Positions 7,585-14,535 of a stretch of 22,514 nt of DNA are shown here, piece by piece. The DNA is from Patescibacteria group bacterium (GTDB lineage: Bacteria > Patescibacteriota > Gracilibacteria > UM-FILTER-43-11). The notes below the pieces were generated by a model. The model did not search any database, had not been told where the DNA came from, and worked only from the letters and a program-made list of their open reading frames with translations. Every line of letters starts with the position of its first letter. Positions within the stretch are counted from its first letter, which is position 1. The stretch covers positions 1-22,514 of the forward strand of contig JAJDCF010000015.1 in the NCBI GenBank assembly GCA_029260955.1. Direction: 5' to 3'. Position numbers and translations under genes: made by a program.

Positions 7585-8172
7585 ATGAAAAATGCGACAA
7601 AATCTTTAATTGCTGGGGTTATTGGCGGTGCGCTGGTTGCGGTAATCATGCTTGGCCAAACACCCACACAAGAAGACCTTATAAAGGATTTTTATGACGT
7701 TGAGACTGCTGTTCATGTAAGCCCACACGGACTACGAAAACACATAGACAGATTGGGGCATGACACAGTACTGGTCGACCTAAGAAGCCAGGAAGAGTAC
7801 GAGGCAGAGCATATTATTGGTGCTATCAATATTCCTGCTTACGCTACACCGGACAAATCTGATTATGGTGCTGTAGACCGCATCGTTGGTGCGTTTTCTG
7901 AACTCGATCAGAGTAAAGAAATCATAGTTTACTGTTACAGCTTCCCATGTATGACAGGAAGAAAGATTGGTCATATGCTTACCGAGCATGACATCTATGT
8001 AAAACACCTTGGAATTGGATGGAATGAGTGGAGGTACTTCTGGAATTTGTGGAACCATGATGGTGAAACAAAGGTAAATCCTGAAGATTACGTGGTAAGT
8101 GGACCAGATCCTGGTAAGTTTGTAGGTGAGGGTGGTGTAGGATGCCCAATCGAAGGTGATTTTGGTTGCTAA
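7585..8172 (+). CDS. Membrane-anchored rhodanese-like protein
   Basis: 195-residue protein with an N-terminal membrane anchor (about 7-24) and a rhodanese domain (about 45-155) expected outside the cytoplasm. Family features are VDLRSQEEYEAEHIIGAINI and the active-site loop YCYSFPCMTGRK, with Cys117 at the sulfur-carrying position. A second cysteine (Cys122) sits in the loop, where classical rhodaneses have other residues. Two more, Cys187 and the C-terminal Cys195, lie in a glycine-rich tail. Rhodaneses carry a persulfide on the loop cysteine. With thioredoxin and CcdA following, the protein could be a sulfur donor or a thiol-disulfide partner. It lies 12 bases before the thioredoxin gene. 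Confidence 0.88.
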   Translation: MKNATKSLIAGVIGGALVAVIMLGQTPTQEDLIKDFYDVETAVHVSPHGLRKHIDRLGHDTVLVDLRSQEEYEAEHIIGAINIPAYATPDKSDYGAVDRIVGAFSELDQSKEIIVYCYSFPCMTGRKIGHMLTEHDIYVKHLGIGWNEWRYFWNLWNHDGETKVNPEDYVVSGPDPGKFVGEGGVGCPIEGDFGC

Positions 8173-8184
8173 CTAATATTCAAT

Positions 8185-8580
8185 ATGTCTAAAAAAGATA
8201 CTAATATTGCCATAGTCGTCGTAGTGATCGTGATAGGATTATTCGTTTTGTTCTCTGTACAAAAAGACCGAGTCGGCCAAGTTGGTGGAGAATACGATGA
8301 GTTTGCTGAATGCTTATATGACAGCGGTATGCGCATGTATGGCTCAGAAACATGTTCCTTTTGCGAAAGGCAGAGGCAGTTATTTGGCGAATCCTTCCGT
8401 TTTATCAAGGAAATCGAATGTGATCCAAGAAATGATGATAGTGAATATGAACGCTGTATAGAAAAGGGCATATCTCATACCCCAACGTGGATTCTTGAGG
8501 ACAAGAAGGGGAATGACGTGCATCGTTTTGAATCGGGTGTACAATCTCTCGAAGCTTTGAGTGAAGTATCTGGATGCTAA
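8185..8580 (+). CDS. Membrane-anchored thioredoxin-like protein (VKOR-associated type)
   Basis: 131-residue protein with one N-terminal transmembrane helix (about 8-24) and an outward thioredoxin-like domain. The sequence FAECLYDSGMRMYG followed by CSFC (57-60), then FGESF and the cis-proline segment TPTW (99-102), is that of the thioredoxin domain often attached to or paired with VKOR in bacteria. Extra cysteines are at 43, 79, 91 and the C-terminal residue 131. No VKOR gene is present; instead a CcdA gene follows directly, which suggests that the domain is kept reduced by electrons from the cytoplasm. The stop is four bases before the preferred CcdA start. Confidence 0.9.
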   Translation: MSKKDTNIAIVVVVIVIGLFVLFSVQKDRVGQVGGEYDEFAECLYDSGMRMYGSETCSFCERQRQLFGESFRFIKEIECDPRNDDSEYERCIEKGISHTPTWILEDKKGNDVHRFESGVQSLEALSEVSGC

Positions 8581-8584
8581 TATT

Positions 8585-9301
8585 ATGATTGATGAAGGTC
8601 TTACATTTGGTGTTATCGTTGGAGCTGCGCTTGCGGACTCTATAAACCCATGTGTGCTCGGAGTGCTGATTTTTTTGCTGGCGTTTTTAACACGTGTGTT
8701 TAAAAGTCGTGCAAGAATGCTTGTTGGCGGCCTTCTATATAGCGCAGTTGTTTACATCACTTATCTGGCTCTTGGCTTGGGTATTCTAAAAGTGGCTGTG
8801 TCCTTTTCTGTGGCCAACGCCTTTTACTGGGTAGCTGCAATTATTGCTATTCTCGCTGGATTGGTCGAAATGAAGGACTTCTTTTGGTACGGAAGAGGCT
8901 TTTCGCTTCAAATGTTTCCTGGTGGGGCAAAGCGGCTAAAGCTATATGTTTCAAAAATTGAATCGCTACAAAAACACTACCCTAGCATGGGCTTAGTCTT
9001 AGTTGGCTTACTCGGTGTTTTTGTTGTTATGGTTGAACTTCCTTGCACTGGAGCACCTTACTTTGCTGTATTGGCACTTTTGGCTAAAGGTGATTATACG
9101 CAAGCTATTCCGTATTTGCTGATTTATAACTTTATTTTCATTTTGCCGCTCTTGGTTGTGATAGCCCTTGCTTACTTTGGAAAGGGTGAAAAGATGGAAG
9201 AATGGCGAAAGTGCCACCGTGGTCTTATGCGACTTGTTATTGGCCTTTTTCTTATCGCGCTTGGTGGCTACATGATCTATGCTGTTACTTCGTTCGCCTA
9301 G
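8585..9301 (+). CDS. CcdA/DsbD-type membrane electron transporter
   Basis: 238-residue integral membrane protein with about six hydrophobic segments. It has the two expected redox cysteines in family contexts, ADSINPC (Cys23) and VELPCTGAP (Cys154). CcdA proteins move electrons from cytoplasmic thioredoxin across the membrane to an outer thioredoxin-like partner, here most likely the preceding gene. The ATG at 8585 leaves a four-base gap after that gene. A GTG at 8561 would instead overlap it by 20 bases and add a non-hydrophobic octapeptide. The stop abuts the stop of folA on the other strand with no base between. Confidence 0.88.
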   Translation: MIDEGLTFGVIVGAALADSINPCVLGVLIFLLAFLTRVFKSRARMLVGGLLYSAVVYITYLALGLGILKVAVSFSVANAFYWVAAIIAILAGLVEMKDFFWYGRGFSLQMFPGGAKRLKLYVSKIESLQKHYPSMGLVLVGLLGVFVVMVELPCTGAPYFAVLALLAKGDYTQAIPYLLIYNFIFILPLLVVIALAYFGKGEKMEEWRKCHRGLMRLVIGLFLIALGGYMIYAVTSFA

Positions 9302-9823
9302 CTATCTTTTTTTGTAAAACAGAAAATCGTAACTCACGTCGTCGTCTTTTCCTTCGCCGATTCTTTTGGGTTTGAATGATTTTGGGATTCTTGGGAAAAA
9401 AGTGTCACATTTGAATTGTTTTTTGATTCGAGTCAGGTAAATACCATCAATCTTTCGCTTTTTCATGAATTGGTCGAAGATTTTAGCACCACCTATCACA
9501 TAAATATCGGCTACTCGGTCGTCGACTGCTTTTAGAGCTTGATCGATGGAATGGGCTACAGTAACGTCTTTGCCGGCTTTAAATTCTTTGTTGCGGGTTA
9601 TTACCACATTCTTACGGCCCGGTAAGGGGCGATGCTTCTCGGGAATAGACTCCCAGGTTACACGACCCATCACAACCATGTTCCTGTATTGGATATTCTC
9701 AGTTTTAATGGTCATTTTCTTGAAGAACTCCATATCGCCCGGAAGATTCCAAGGGAGTTTTCCTTTTAGGCCCATTCCACCTTTTAAGTCAGTGGCAACA
9801 ATGAGGTAAATTTTAGGTTTCAT
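9302..9823 (-). CDS. folA: Dihydrofolate reductase
   Basis: 173-residue dihydrofolate reductase, which reduces dihydrofolate to tetrahydrofolate with NADPH. Family residues are visible in order: the N-terminal strand IYLIVATD, the LPWNLPGDMEFFKKMT segment with the catalytic acid Asp30, VVMGRVTWESIP, PLPGRKNVVITR, and YVIGGAKIFDQF for NADPH binding. The length is that of a normal single-domain enzyme. It begins three bases after thyA, so the two are co-transcribed. DHFR regenerates the dihydrofolate that ThyA produces. Confidence 0.96.
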   Translation of the reverse strand: MKPKIYLIVATDLKGGMGLKGKLPWNLPGDMEFFKKMTIKTENIQYRNMVVMGRVTWESIPEKHRPLPGRKNVVITRNKEFKAGKDVTVAHSIDQALKAVDDRVADIYVIGGAKIFDQFMKKRKIDGIYLTRIKKQFKCDTFFPRIPKSFKPKRIGEGKDDDVSYDFLFYKKR

Positions 9824-9826
9824 AAT

Positions 9827-10612
9827 TTATACGGCTACAGGAAATTTAATATAAGCGTCATGTTCATAGTTTTTCAGTTCAAAATCCTCGAATTTCAAAT
9901 CCCAGAAGGGTTTGTCGGCAATTTCGAGGGTAGGAAGTGCTTTTGGAGCTCTGGTCAGCTGTTCCTTAAGGCCTTCTACGTGATTGGAGTAAATGTGTAC
10001 GTCGCCAAAAGTATGTACAAAAACGCCAGGTTTTAGCCCAACTTCTTTGGCAAGCATCATGAGTAGCAGGCTGTAGGAAGCGATGTTATAGGGAACTCCC
10101 AGTGCCACGTCGGCGCTTCGTTGGTAGAGTTGTAAATCCAACCTGTCGCCCATTACGTTGAGTTGAAAAAAGGTATGGCAGGGCATCAGGGCCATTTTGG
10201 GTAGGTCGGCCACGTTCCAGGCTGAGACCAAGATTCGACGAGAGTCTGGATTATTCTTGAGTAGATCAATGGCTTGTTGAATTTGATTTACTGGTCCCGC
10301 TGGGGTTTCCCAGGCGACCCATTGCTTGCCGTAAATGGGCCCCAAATCTCCGTTTTCATCGGCCCAAGCGTTCCAAATCGGTGTGTATTCTTTGAGGCCG
10401 TCATTGATGTTGGTTGACCCCTTTAAAAACCACAAAAGCTCGCGTGCGATGGCATCAAAGCGGACTTTTTTGGTGGTAACCATTGGAAAACCTTTCGACA
10501 AATCGTATTTTACCTGGGCACCGAATATGGAAATGGTACCGGTACCTGTACGGTCGGTTTTTTCAATTCCATTGTCGAAAATTTGTTGGACGAGTTCTAG
10601 GTATTGCTTCAT
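9827..10612 (-). CDS. thyA: Thymidylate synthase
   Basis: 261-residue ThyA, which methylates dUMP to dTMP using methylene-tetrahydrofolate and releases dihydrofolate. Canonical motifs are DRTGTGTISIFG, the active-site segment LMPCHTFFQ with nucleophile Cys145, LYQRSADVALGVPYNIASY, and the C-terminal HDAYIKFPVAV. The length is close to the 264 residues of the E. coli protein. It is first in a thyA-folA operon, divergent from pgk, with a promoter about 27 bases upstream. No Shine-Dalgarno sequence is seen. The presence of ThyA means the cell does not need the flavin-dependent ThyX. Confidence 0.97.
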   Translation of the reverse strand: MKQYLELVQQIFDNGIEKTDRTGTGTISIFGAQVKYDLSKGFPMVTTKKVRFDAIARELLWFLKGSTNINDGLKEYTPIWNAWADENGDLGPIYGKQWVAWETPAGPVNQIQQAIDLLKNNPDSRRILVSAWNVADLPKMALMPCHTFFQLNVMGDRLDLQLYQRSADVALGVPYNIASYSLLLMMLAKEVGLKPGVFVHTFGDVHIYSNHVEGLKEQLTRAPKALPTLEIADKPFWDLKFEDFELKNYEHDAYIKFPVAV

Positions 10613-10638
10613 TTTTGCAGTAAAATATTAGCTAGCTA

Positions 10639-10667
10639 ACTATAACAAGCTCGATGGTGGATCGCAA
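10639..10667 (-). promoter_or_regulatory. thyA promoter
   Basis: On the minus strand TTGCGA (10662-10667), a 17-base spacer and TATAGT (10639-10644). The leader would be about 20 bases. Confidence 0.5.
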
Positions 10668-10740
10668 ATTATCTCACTTTATGACAGAAATAATTATATT
10701 TAGGCAGGGGTGAGTATACCTTTTTTGGGGTAGTGTATTC

Positions 10741-10796
10741 TGATGCACAGGGTTTGCACAAACTTTGCACAGATCTTGCACAAGGTTTGTGCATCA
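10741..10796. repeat. Helically phased TGCACA array
   Basis: TGCACA starts at 10744, 10755, 10766 and 10777, exactly 11 bp apart. The inverted core TGTGCA starts at 10788, in the same register. The outer ends TGATGCACA and TGTGCATCA are perfect inverted repeats. Units 2 and 4 are near-palindromes (GTTTG-CA-CAAAC and CTTG-CA-CAAG). Each full unit differs at one position from the loose DnaA-box pattern TTWTNCACA. The spacing places all cores on one face of the helix. Confidence 0.8.
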
Positions 10797-10883
10797 AAAT
10801 TTAGGGGTCTATGGGGTATACCTGGGGTCATGCCAATGAGGAGTCTTTGCACCATTTTTACAACTTTTGACAATTCTTGCACG

Positions 10884-10912
10884 TGGACTACTGAGTGTCT
10901 TTTGCTTATAAT
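10884..10912 (+). promoter_or_regulatory. pgk promoter
   Basis: TGGACT (10884-10889), a 17-base spacer and a perfect TATAAT (10907-10912). Transcription should begin near 10918, giving a leader of about 20 bases before the ATG at 10940. Confidence 0.65.
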
Positions 10913-10939
10913 CGATGGGCGAATTTAATTCTACGAATT

Positions 10940-12115
10940 ATGAATCTTAAGACCCTCGAAGACATGGGCGACCTTAGCGGAAAGCGGGTTTTTGTTCGTG
11001 TAGATTTTAATGTCCCGCTCGATGATGAAGGCAATGTGAGAGATGATAAACGCATTCAACATGCAGTTCCGACCTTTAAATATTTACTTGAGCATGGGGT
11101 TTCGAAGATTGTTCTTGCCAGTCATTTGGGCAGGCCAAAAAATAATGAGGTCAATCTTCAAACCGATAAAGTTGCTGCAAAGTTGGCGGAACTTTTGGGT
11201 GAGCCAGTCACAAAGGCAGATGACTGGGGTGAAGGAGGTCTTACGGAAGATAAAATCGTGATGCTGGAGAATATTCGTTTTCATAAAGCAGAAAAAAGCA
11301 AAGATGAGGCTGAAAGGGATGCTTTTGGTAAGCAACTAGCTAGTTTGGCCGATGTTTTTGTGAATGAAGCTTTTTCGAATTCTCATCGCAAACATGCCAG
11401 TATGACTTCGATTCCCAAATTTATTCCAGGTTGTGTCGGATTAGGCGTTGAAAAAGAGGTTGGCGCCATTCAGAAGGCTATTTCTGACCCAGAGCATCCG
11501 CTTGTTGCCGTAATTGGCGGGCTTAAGGCCGATAAGCTCAAGGCGATTCATAACCTTCTTGGCAGCGCGGACCGAATTCTTGTAGCTGGAGCACTGGCGA
11601 CCAATCTTTTAAAGGCCAAAGGTCACGAAATAGGTACTAGTAAGTCTGATGACGAAGGTATGGAAGAGATGGCTGACGTTGCCAAAGAGATTATTGCAAG
11701 CGACAAAGTACAGCTTCCGACGGATTTTGTGGTTGCAGATGATTTTTCTGAAACTGCCAACATAAAGACTGTTGCGGCCGATGGCATTGAGCCTGGTTGG
11801 ATGGCCCTTGATATTGGACCTGAATCGGCGGAAAGCTTTGCGAAGCAAATTTCGGAGGCTAAGACTGTTTTGTGGTTTGGTCCTATCGGTGTATTCGAAA
11901 TGGCACCATTTGCTACGGGTACAAAGCTTATTGGTGAGGCTATTGCCAATAGCGAGGCTGTTTCTATTGTCGGAGGAGGCGACAGTGCTGGTGCTGTCAA
12001 AAAGCTGGGTCTAGAAGAAGAAATGACCCTGGTTTCCACTGGTGGTGGAGCGAGTCTCGAAATGATTGAGGGAAAGGAGCTTCCAGCCCTTAAAGTGCTT
12101 CAAAATAACTTATGA
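10940..12115 (+). CDS. pgk: Phosphoglycerate kinase
   Basis: 391-residue glycolytic enzyme that transfers phosphate from 1,3-bisphosphoglycerate to ADP. Motifs in order: RVDFNVP, SHLGRP, LENIRFHKAEK, NEAFSNSHRKHASM (usually NDAFGTAHRAHA), VAVIGGLKADK, VLWFGPIGVFE (usually WNGPMGVFE), and GGGDSAGAV..STGGGASLEMIEGK. The substitutions are mild and all catalytic blocks are present. The ATG at 10940 is chosen over a GTG-type start at 10895, which lies inside the promoter. The gene ends in TGA, the only TGA stop among the genes of the window, and overlaps the next start as ATGA. Confidence 0.97.
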   Translation: MNLKTLEDMGDLSGKRVFVRVDFNVPLDDEGNVRDDKRIQHAVPTFKYLLEHGVSKIVLASHLGRPKNNEVNLQTDKVAAKLAELLGEPVTKADDWGEGGLTEDKIVMLENIRFHKAEKSKDEAERDAFGKQLASLADVFVNEAFSNSHRKHASMTSIPKFIPGCVGLGVEKEVGAIQKAISDPEHPLVAVIGGLKADKLKAIHNLLGSADRILVAGALATNLLKAKGHEIGTSKSDDEGMEEMADVAKEIIASDKVQLPTDFVVADDFSETANIKTVAADGIEPGWMALDIGPESAESFAKQISEAKTVLWFGPIGVFEMAPFATGTKLIGEAIANSEAVSIVGGGDSAGAVKKLGLEEEMTLVSTGGGASLEMIEGKELPALKVLQNNL

Positions 12116-13818
12116 GAAAAGTCGTTTACATCGAAATCGACGAAGAAGTTACCGCGGTCTATGATCGTGTTAAACGCGTTAAGCAAAAGGATATCTATCT
12201 GGTTGTTCCGCGCAAAGCTATTTTGTTTCAAAGTGTGGTGAATCTTCGTATTCTCAAAAGTAAGCTCGAAAAAGATAAAAAGAATCTCCATCTGGTCACG
12301 ACCGATCGCATTGGCATTCATCTGGCGGAGCAGGCTGGAATTCCGGTTTACCACAACATCGAAGTCGAGGAGATTAAAGCTCCGAATCAAGATACTCCAA
12401 AAATGCGGATCGAACCGATTCAGGCACGCAGAAATGAGGTTCTAAAAGACCTTCCCAAGCGTGTGATGGAAAAGAAGATTACGATCGGCGAGCTCATCAA
12501 AGAATACCGAAAAGGCAGCAAGAAAACAAAAAAAGGCGTCTCCACGGAGCTCGCTGGGGTTTACAACTATGTGCGCCCGAACCGCAAGTTTATGGGCTTT
12601 ATACTGGCACTCAGTGTAGGACTTTTTTTGGTCATCACTTACATTGCTCTTCCTGGTGCTACAGTTTACGTAAAGCCCAAGTTCGATAACATCGACTACA
12701 CGGTAAATATTACTATGGCCGATAACCGTAAGAACCAGACGCTTCTTTCGCAAAATAAACCTCATGTGATTGCCAGCGAAGAGATTATGACTGTAACCAA
12801 GCAAACCAAGGTATTTAATACCACCAGCAAACGCTTTGACGGTGTGAATGCTCAAGGTTTTATCACCATTATCAGTAATTCCAAGGACGAATGGCCGCTC
12901 AAAAAGGAGACACGATTCCAAACTGAAGATGGATTAGTTTTTAGAATAAAGGAGGGTGTATTTGTGCCACCCAAATCTATTGACGAAGAGGGAGTTGAGA
13001 GCCCTGGAACTTACACGGCCGCTGTCGAGGCGGACCCATTTGATCTTTATGACCACCCAATTGGTGAAAGGGGTAATATAGGCCCTTCCAAATTCATTAT
13101 TCCTGGCCTTTCCGAGTTCAACCAGAAGCTTTTGTGGGGTGAGAGCAATGATTCCATGGAGGGTGGTGTAACGCGCTACCAAAGGGTGGTAGAAGAAGAA
13201 GATATTGAGTCAGCTAAAAAGCAGATTCAGGATAACCTTACCCTGATGGCACGCGAGGATCTGAATACTCACATTGAGGACATGAATAGGCTCAACCACA
13301 CGAATCTGGAGCTAATGGATGATCAAAGATATCTAAAGACAGATTTACAGGAACTTCGTATTTCTGATGATTTGGAGGGTAGTCTCAGAGATAAATTCGA
13401 GATCTTTGCTCAAGTTGAAGCTAAAGGTGTTGCCTATGATTTTGACCAGCTTTTTGCCATTTTGAAAAAGGAGCTCAAAACCCGAACGCATCCGGACATG
13501 CAAATTAGAGATGATTCTATTCGGCCAGAATCAATTTCATTTGAGCATGTCGAGGAAGATGAGGTGCTTGGGCAGATCAAAATTACGGTCACTATTAAAG
13601 GTATTCAGGAATTTGTTATTGATTCATCGCTTCAGGCTGGCTTGCGCTTCTCGAATAAGGTCAAGGAACGAGTCGTTGGCCTTAGTGTTGAAGAAGCCGA
13701 AAGTTACATCGGTAATTTACCCGAGGTAAATGAAGTAGAGATTAAACTTTGGCCCATATGGCTTTCAAAAATTCCTCGTATCTCCGATAACATTGAGGTG
13801 AAACTAATGGAGAACTAA
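12112..13818 (+). CDS. Single-pass membrane protein with large outer domain, function unknown
   Basis: 568-residue protein. An N-terminal mixed alpha/beta cytoplasmic domain (1-85; MRKVVYIEIDEEVTAVYDRV, LVTTDRIGIHLAEQAGIPVY) leads through a basic linker (115-160) into one transmembrane helix (about 160-182). A large outer part of about 385 residues follows. It is rich in beta strands, with a helical stretch near 360-420. The architecture resembles CPR membrane proteins often labelled baseplate J-like, but the resemblance is not strong enough to name a function. The start overlaps the pgk stop by four bases, so translation is coupled to pgk. The 3' end overlaps the stop of the converging gene by four bases. 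Confidence 0.8.
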   Translation: MRKVVYIEIDEEVTAVYDRVKRVKQKDIYLVVPRKAILFQSVVNLRILKSKLEKDKKNLHLVTTDRIGIHLAEQAGIPVYHNIEVEEIKAPNQDTPKMRIEPIQARRNEVLKDLPKRVMEKKITIGELIKEYRKGSKKTKKGVSTELAGVYNYVRPNRKFMGFILALSVGLFLVITYIALPGATVYVKPKFDNIDYTVNITMADNRKNQTLLSQNKPHVIASEEIMTVTKQTKVFNTTSKRFDGVNAQGFITIISNSKDEWPLKKETRFQTEDGLVFRIKEGVFVPPKSIDEEGVESPGTYTAAVEADPFDLYDHPIGERGNIGPSKFIIPGLSEFNQKLLWGESNDSMEGGVTRYQRVVEEEDIESAKKQIQDNLTLMAREDLNTHIEDMNRLNHTNLELMDDQRYLKTDLQELRISDDLEGSLRDKFEIFAQVEAKGVAYDFDQLFAILKKELKTRTHPDMQIRDDSIRPESISFEHVEEDEVLGQIKITVTIKGIQEFVIDSSLQAGLRFSNKVKERVVGLSVEEAESYIGNLPEVNEVEIKLWPIWLSKIPRISDNIEVKLMEN

Positions 13819-14534
13819 AGCCCTTGGACATCCATTTTGTCTAAGTCATCAATTTTTTCGTTGTGACTGGTGCTAGGATTGTAGATTTGATAGAAAAGCT
13901 CGATTAACTGCGAGGTGTTTAGTTGAGCCACTCTTAAATTGCAGCCTTCCAGACCGGCAATAGCGGCGTTTACTCTTTCAGTCAATCCTTTGCTTAGCTC
14001 CTCAAATTCCCGATGCCTACGCTTTATTGCATCTACACTGTCAGAAGATGAAATACTACTCATAAATTTAGATAAAGAGCTTTGTTTTCTGCTGCGGTAA
14101 GGATCGAAAGGAATGACCACGTAGAACTTCTTCTCCATAATATCTGCGTATTCAACCAGTTTTAAGATGTAATCGCAATACTCACCAGTTTGCTCCTTTA
14201 AAAGAATATTAGTGTGTTTGTCGCCGATTTCCCGAACGGTTTCAATGTATTTATCTACATCTAGCTTCCGGCTTTGAACGACTATTTGCACGGGAAATTC
14301 TAGTGAATTCAAAAAGCTCTGATAGCCGTAAATGATTGAATTCTGCTCTTCTTCGGATTTAAGATTGAAATTGATGCTATTTGTTTGCAGAATTGCCCTA
14401 AGGCCACCGTTTTTTAAGACAACCAAGTTATCTTTGATCTCGGCAATATCCAGAAAGAGCTGTGTGCTCATAGATGGACTGGTTTTCTTTTGCTTAACCG
14501 AATCCTTGGTGTTTGTAGCTTGATCAGTGGGCAT
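13815..14534 (-). CDS. TraC/VirB4-like N-terminal domain protein
   Basis: 239-residue protein resembling only the N-terminal, non-ATPase domain of VirB4/TraC proteins of type IV secretion or conjugation systems. The recognisable part is STQLFLDIAEIKDNLVVLKN..LRAILQTNSINFNLKSEEEQ..., followed by the segment with IVVQSRKLDVDKYIE and the FYVVIPF strand. No Walker A or B motif is present, and the gene ends naturally at a TAG with no ATPase domain after it on either strand. It starts one base after the PrgI-family gene stops. The N-domain normally contacts membrane partners, so it may pair with the PrgI protein and with an ATPase encoded elsewhere. It could also be a decayed remnant. Confidence 0.75.
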   Translation of the reverse strand: MPTDQATNTKDSVKQKKTSPSMSTQLFLDIAEIKDNLVVLKNGGLRAILQTNSINFNLKSEEEQNSIIYGYQSFLNSLEFPVQIVVQSRKLDVDKYIETVREIGDKHTNILLKEQTGEYCDYILKLVEYADIMEKKFYVVIPFDPYRSRKQSSLSKFMSSISSSDSVDAIKRRHREFEELSKGLTERVNAAIAGLEGCNLRVAQLNTSQLIELFYQIYNPSTSHNEKIDDLDKMDVQGL

Positions 14535-14535
14535 A

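Larger units (their letters stand above)
10613..10939. promoter_or_regulatory. Gene-free divergent control region between thyA and pgk
   Basis: 327 bases without a credible gene. It holds the thyA promoter at the left end, the pgk promoter at the right end, the phased TGCACA array in the middle (10741-10796), five GGGGT motifs (10707, 10727, 10804, 10813, 10824), two GTATACC motifs (10714, 10816) and two isolated TTGCAC sites (10847, 10877). The second isolated site ends two bases before the pgk -35. This density of repeated short motifs suggests a binding region for one or more DNA-binding proteins. Confidence 0.6.

Noticed and set aside
10777..10793. Hairpin TGCACAA-GGT-TTGTGCA as a terminator
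   Set aside because: No T-run follows on either strand, and it lies more than 130 bases upstream of both divergent gene starts, where no gene ends.
10741..10796. Possible CRISPR array
   Set aside because: The repeats are 6-11 bases with no unique spacers, far below CRISPR repeat and spacer sizes, and no cas genes are present.
10700..10928. Two short frames (60-61 codons) in the thyA-pgk intergenic region
   Set aside because: Both are created by the TGCACA repeats (Cys/Thr/Lys repeats) and overlap promoters; no ribosome site.
11623..12039. 138-codon minus-strand frame inside pgk
   Set aside because: It lies wholly opposite a conserved essential gene, has Ser/Ile/Ala-rich content typical of an antisense shadow, and lacks a promoter or start context.
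12113..12115. UGA read as glycine, with pgk reading through
   Set aside because: The pgk product ends naturally at this point (LPALKVLQNNL), the extension in that frame has no resemblance to anything, and other genes encode Gly only with GGN without internal TGA.
12442..12921. 159-codon minus-strand frame opposite the membrane-protein gene
   Set aside because: It is antisense to a long gene coupled to pgk; no family features, promoter or ribosome site.
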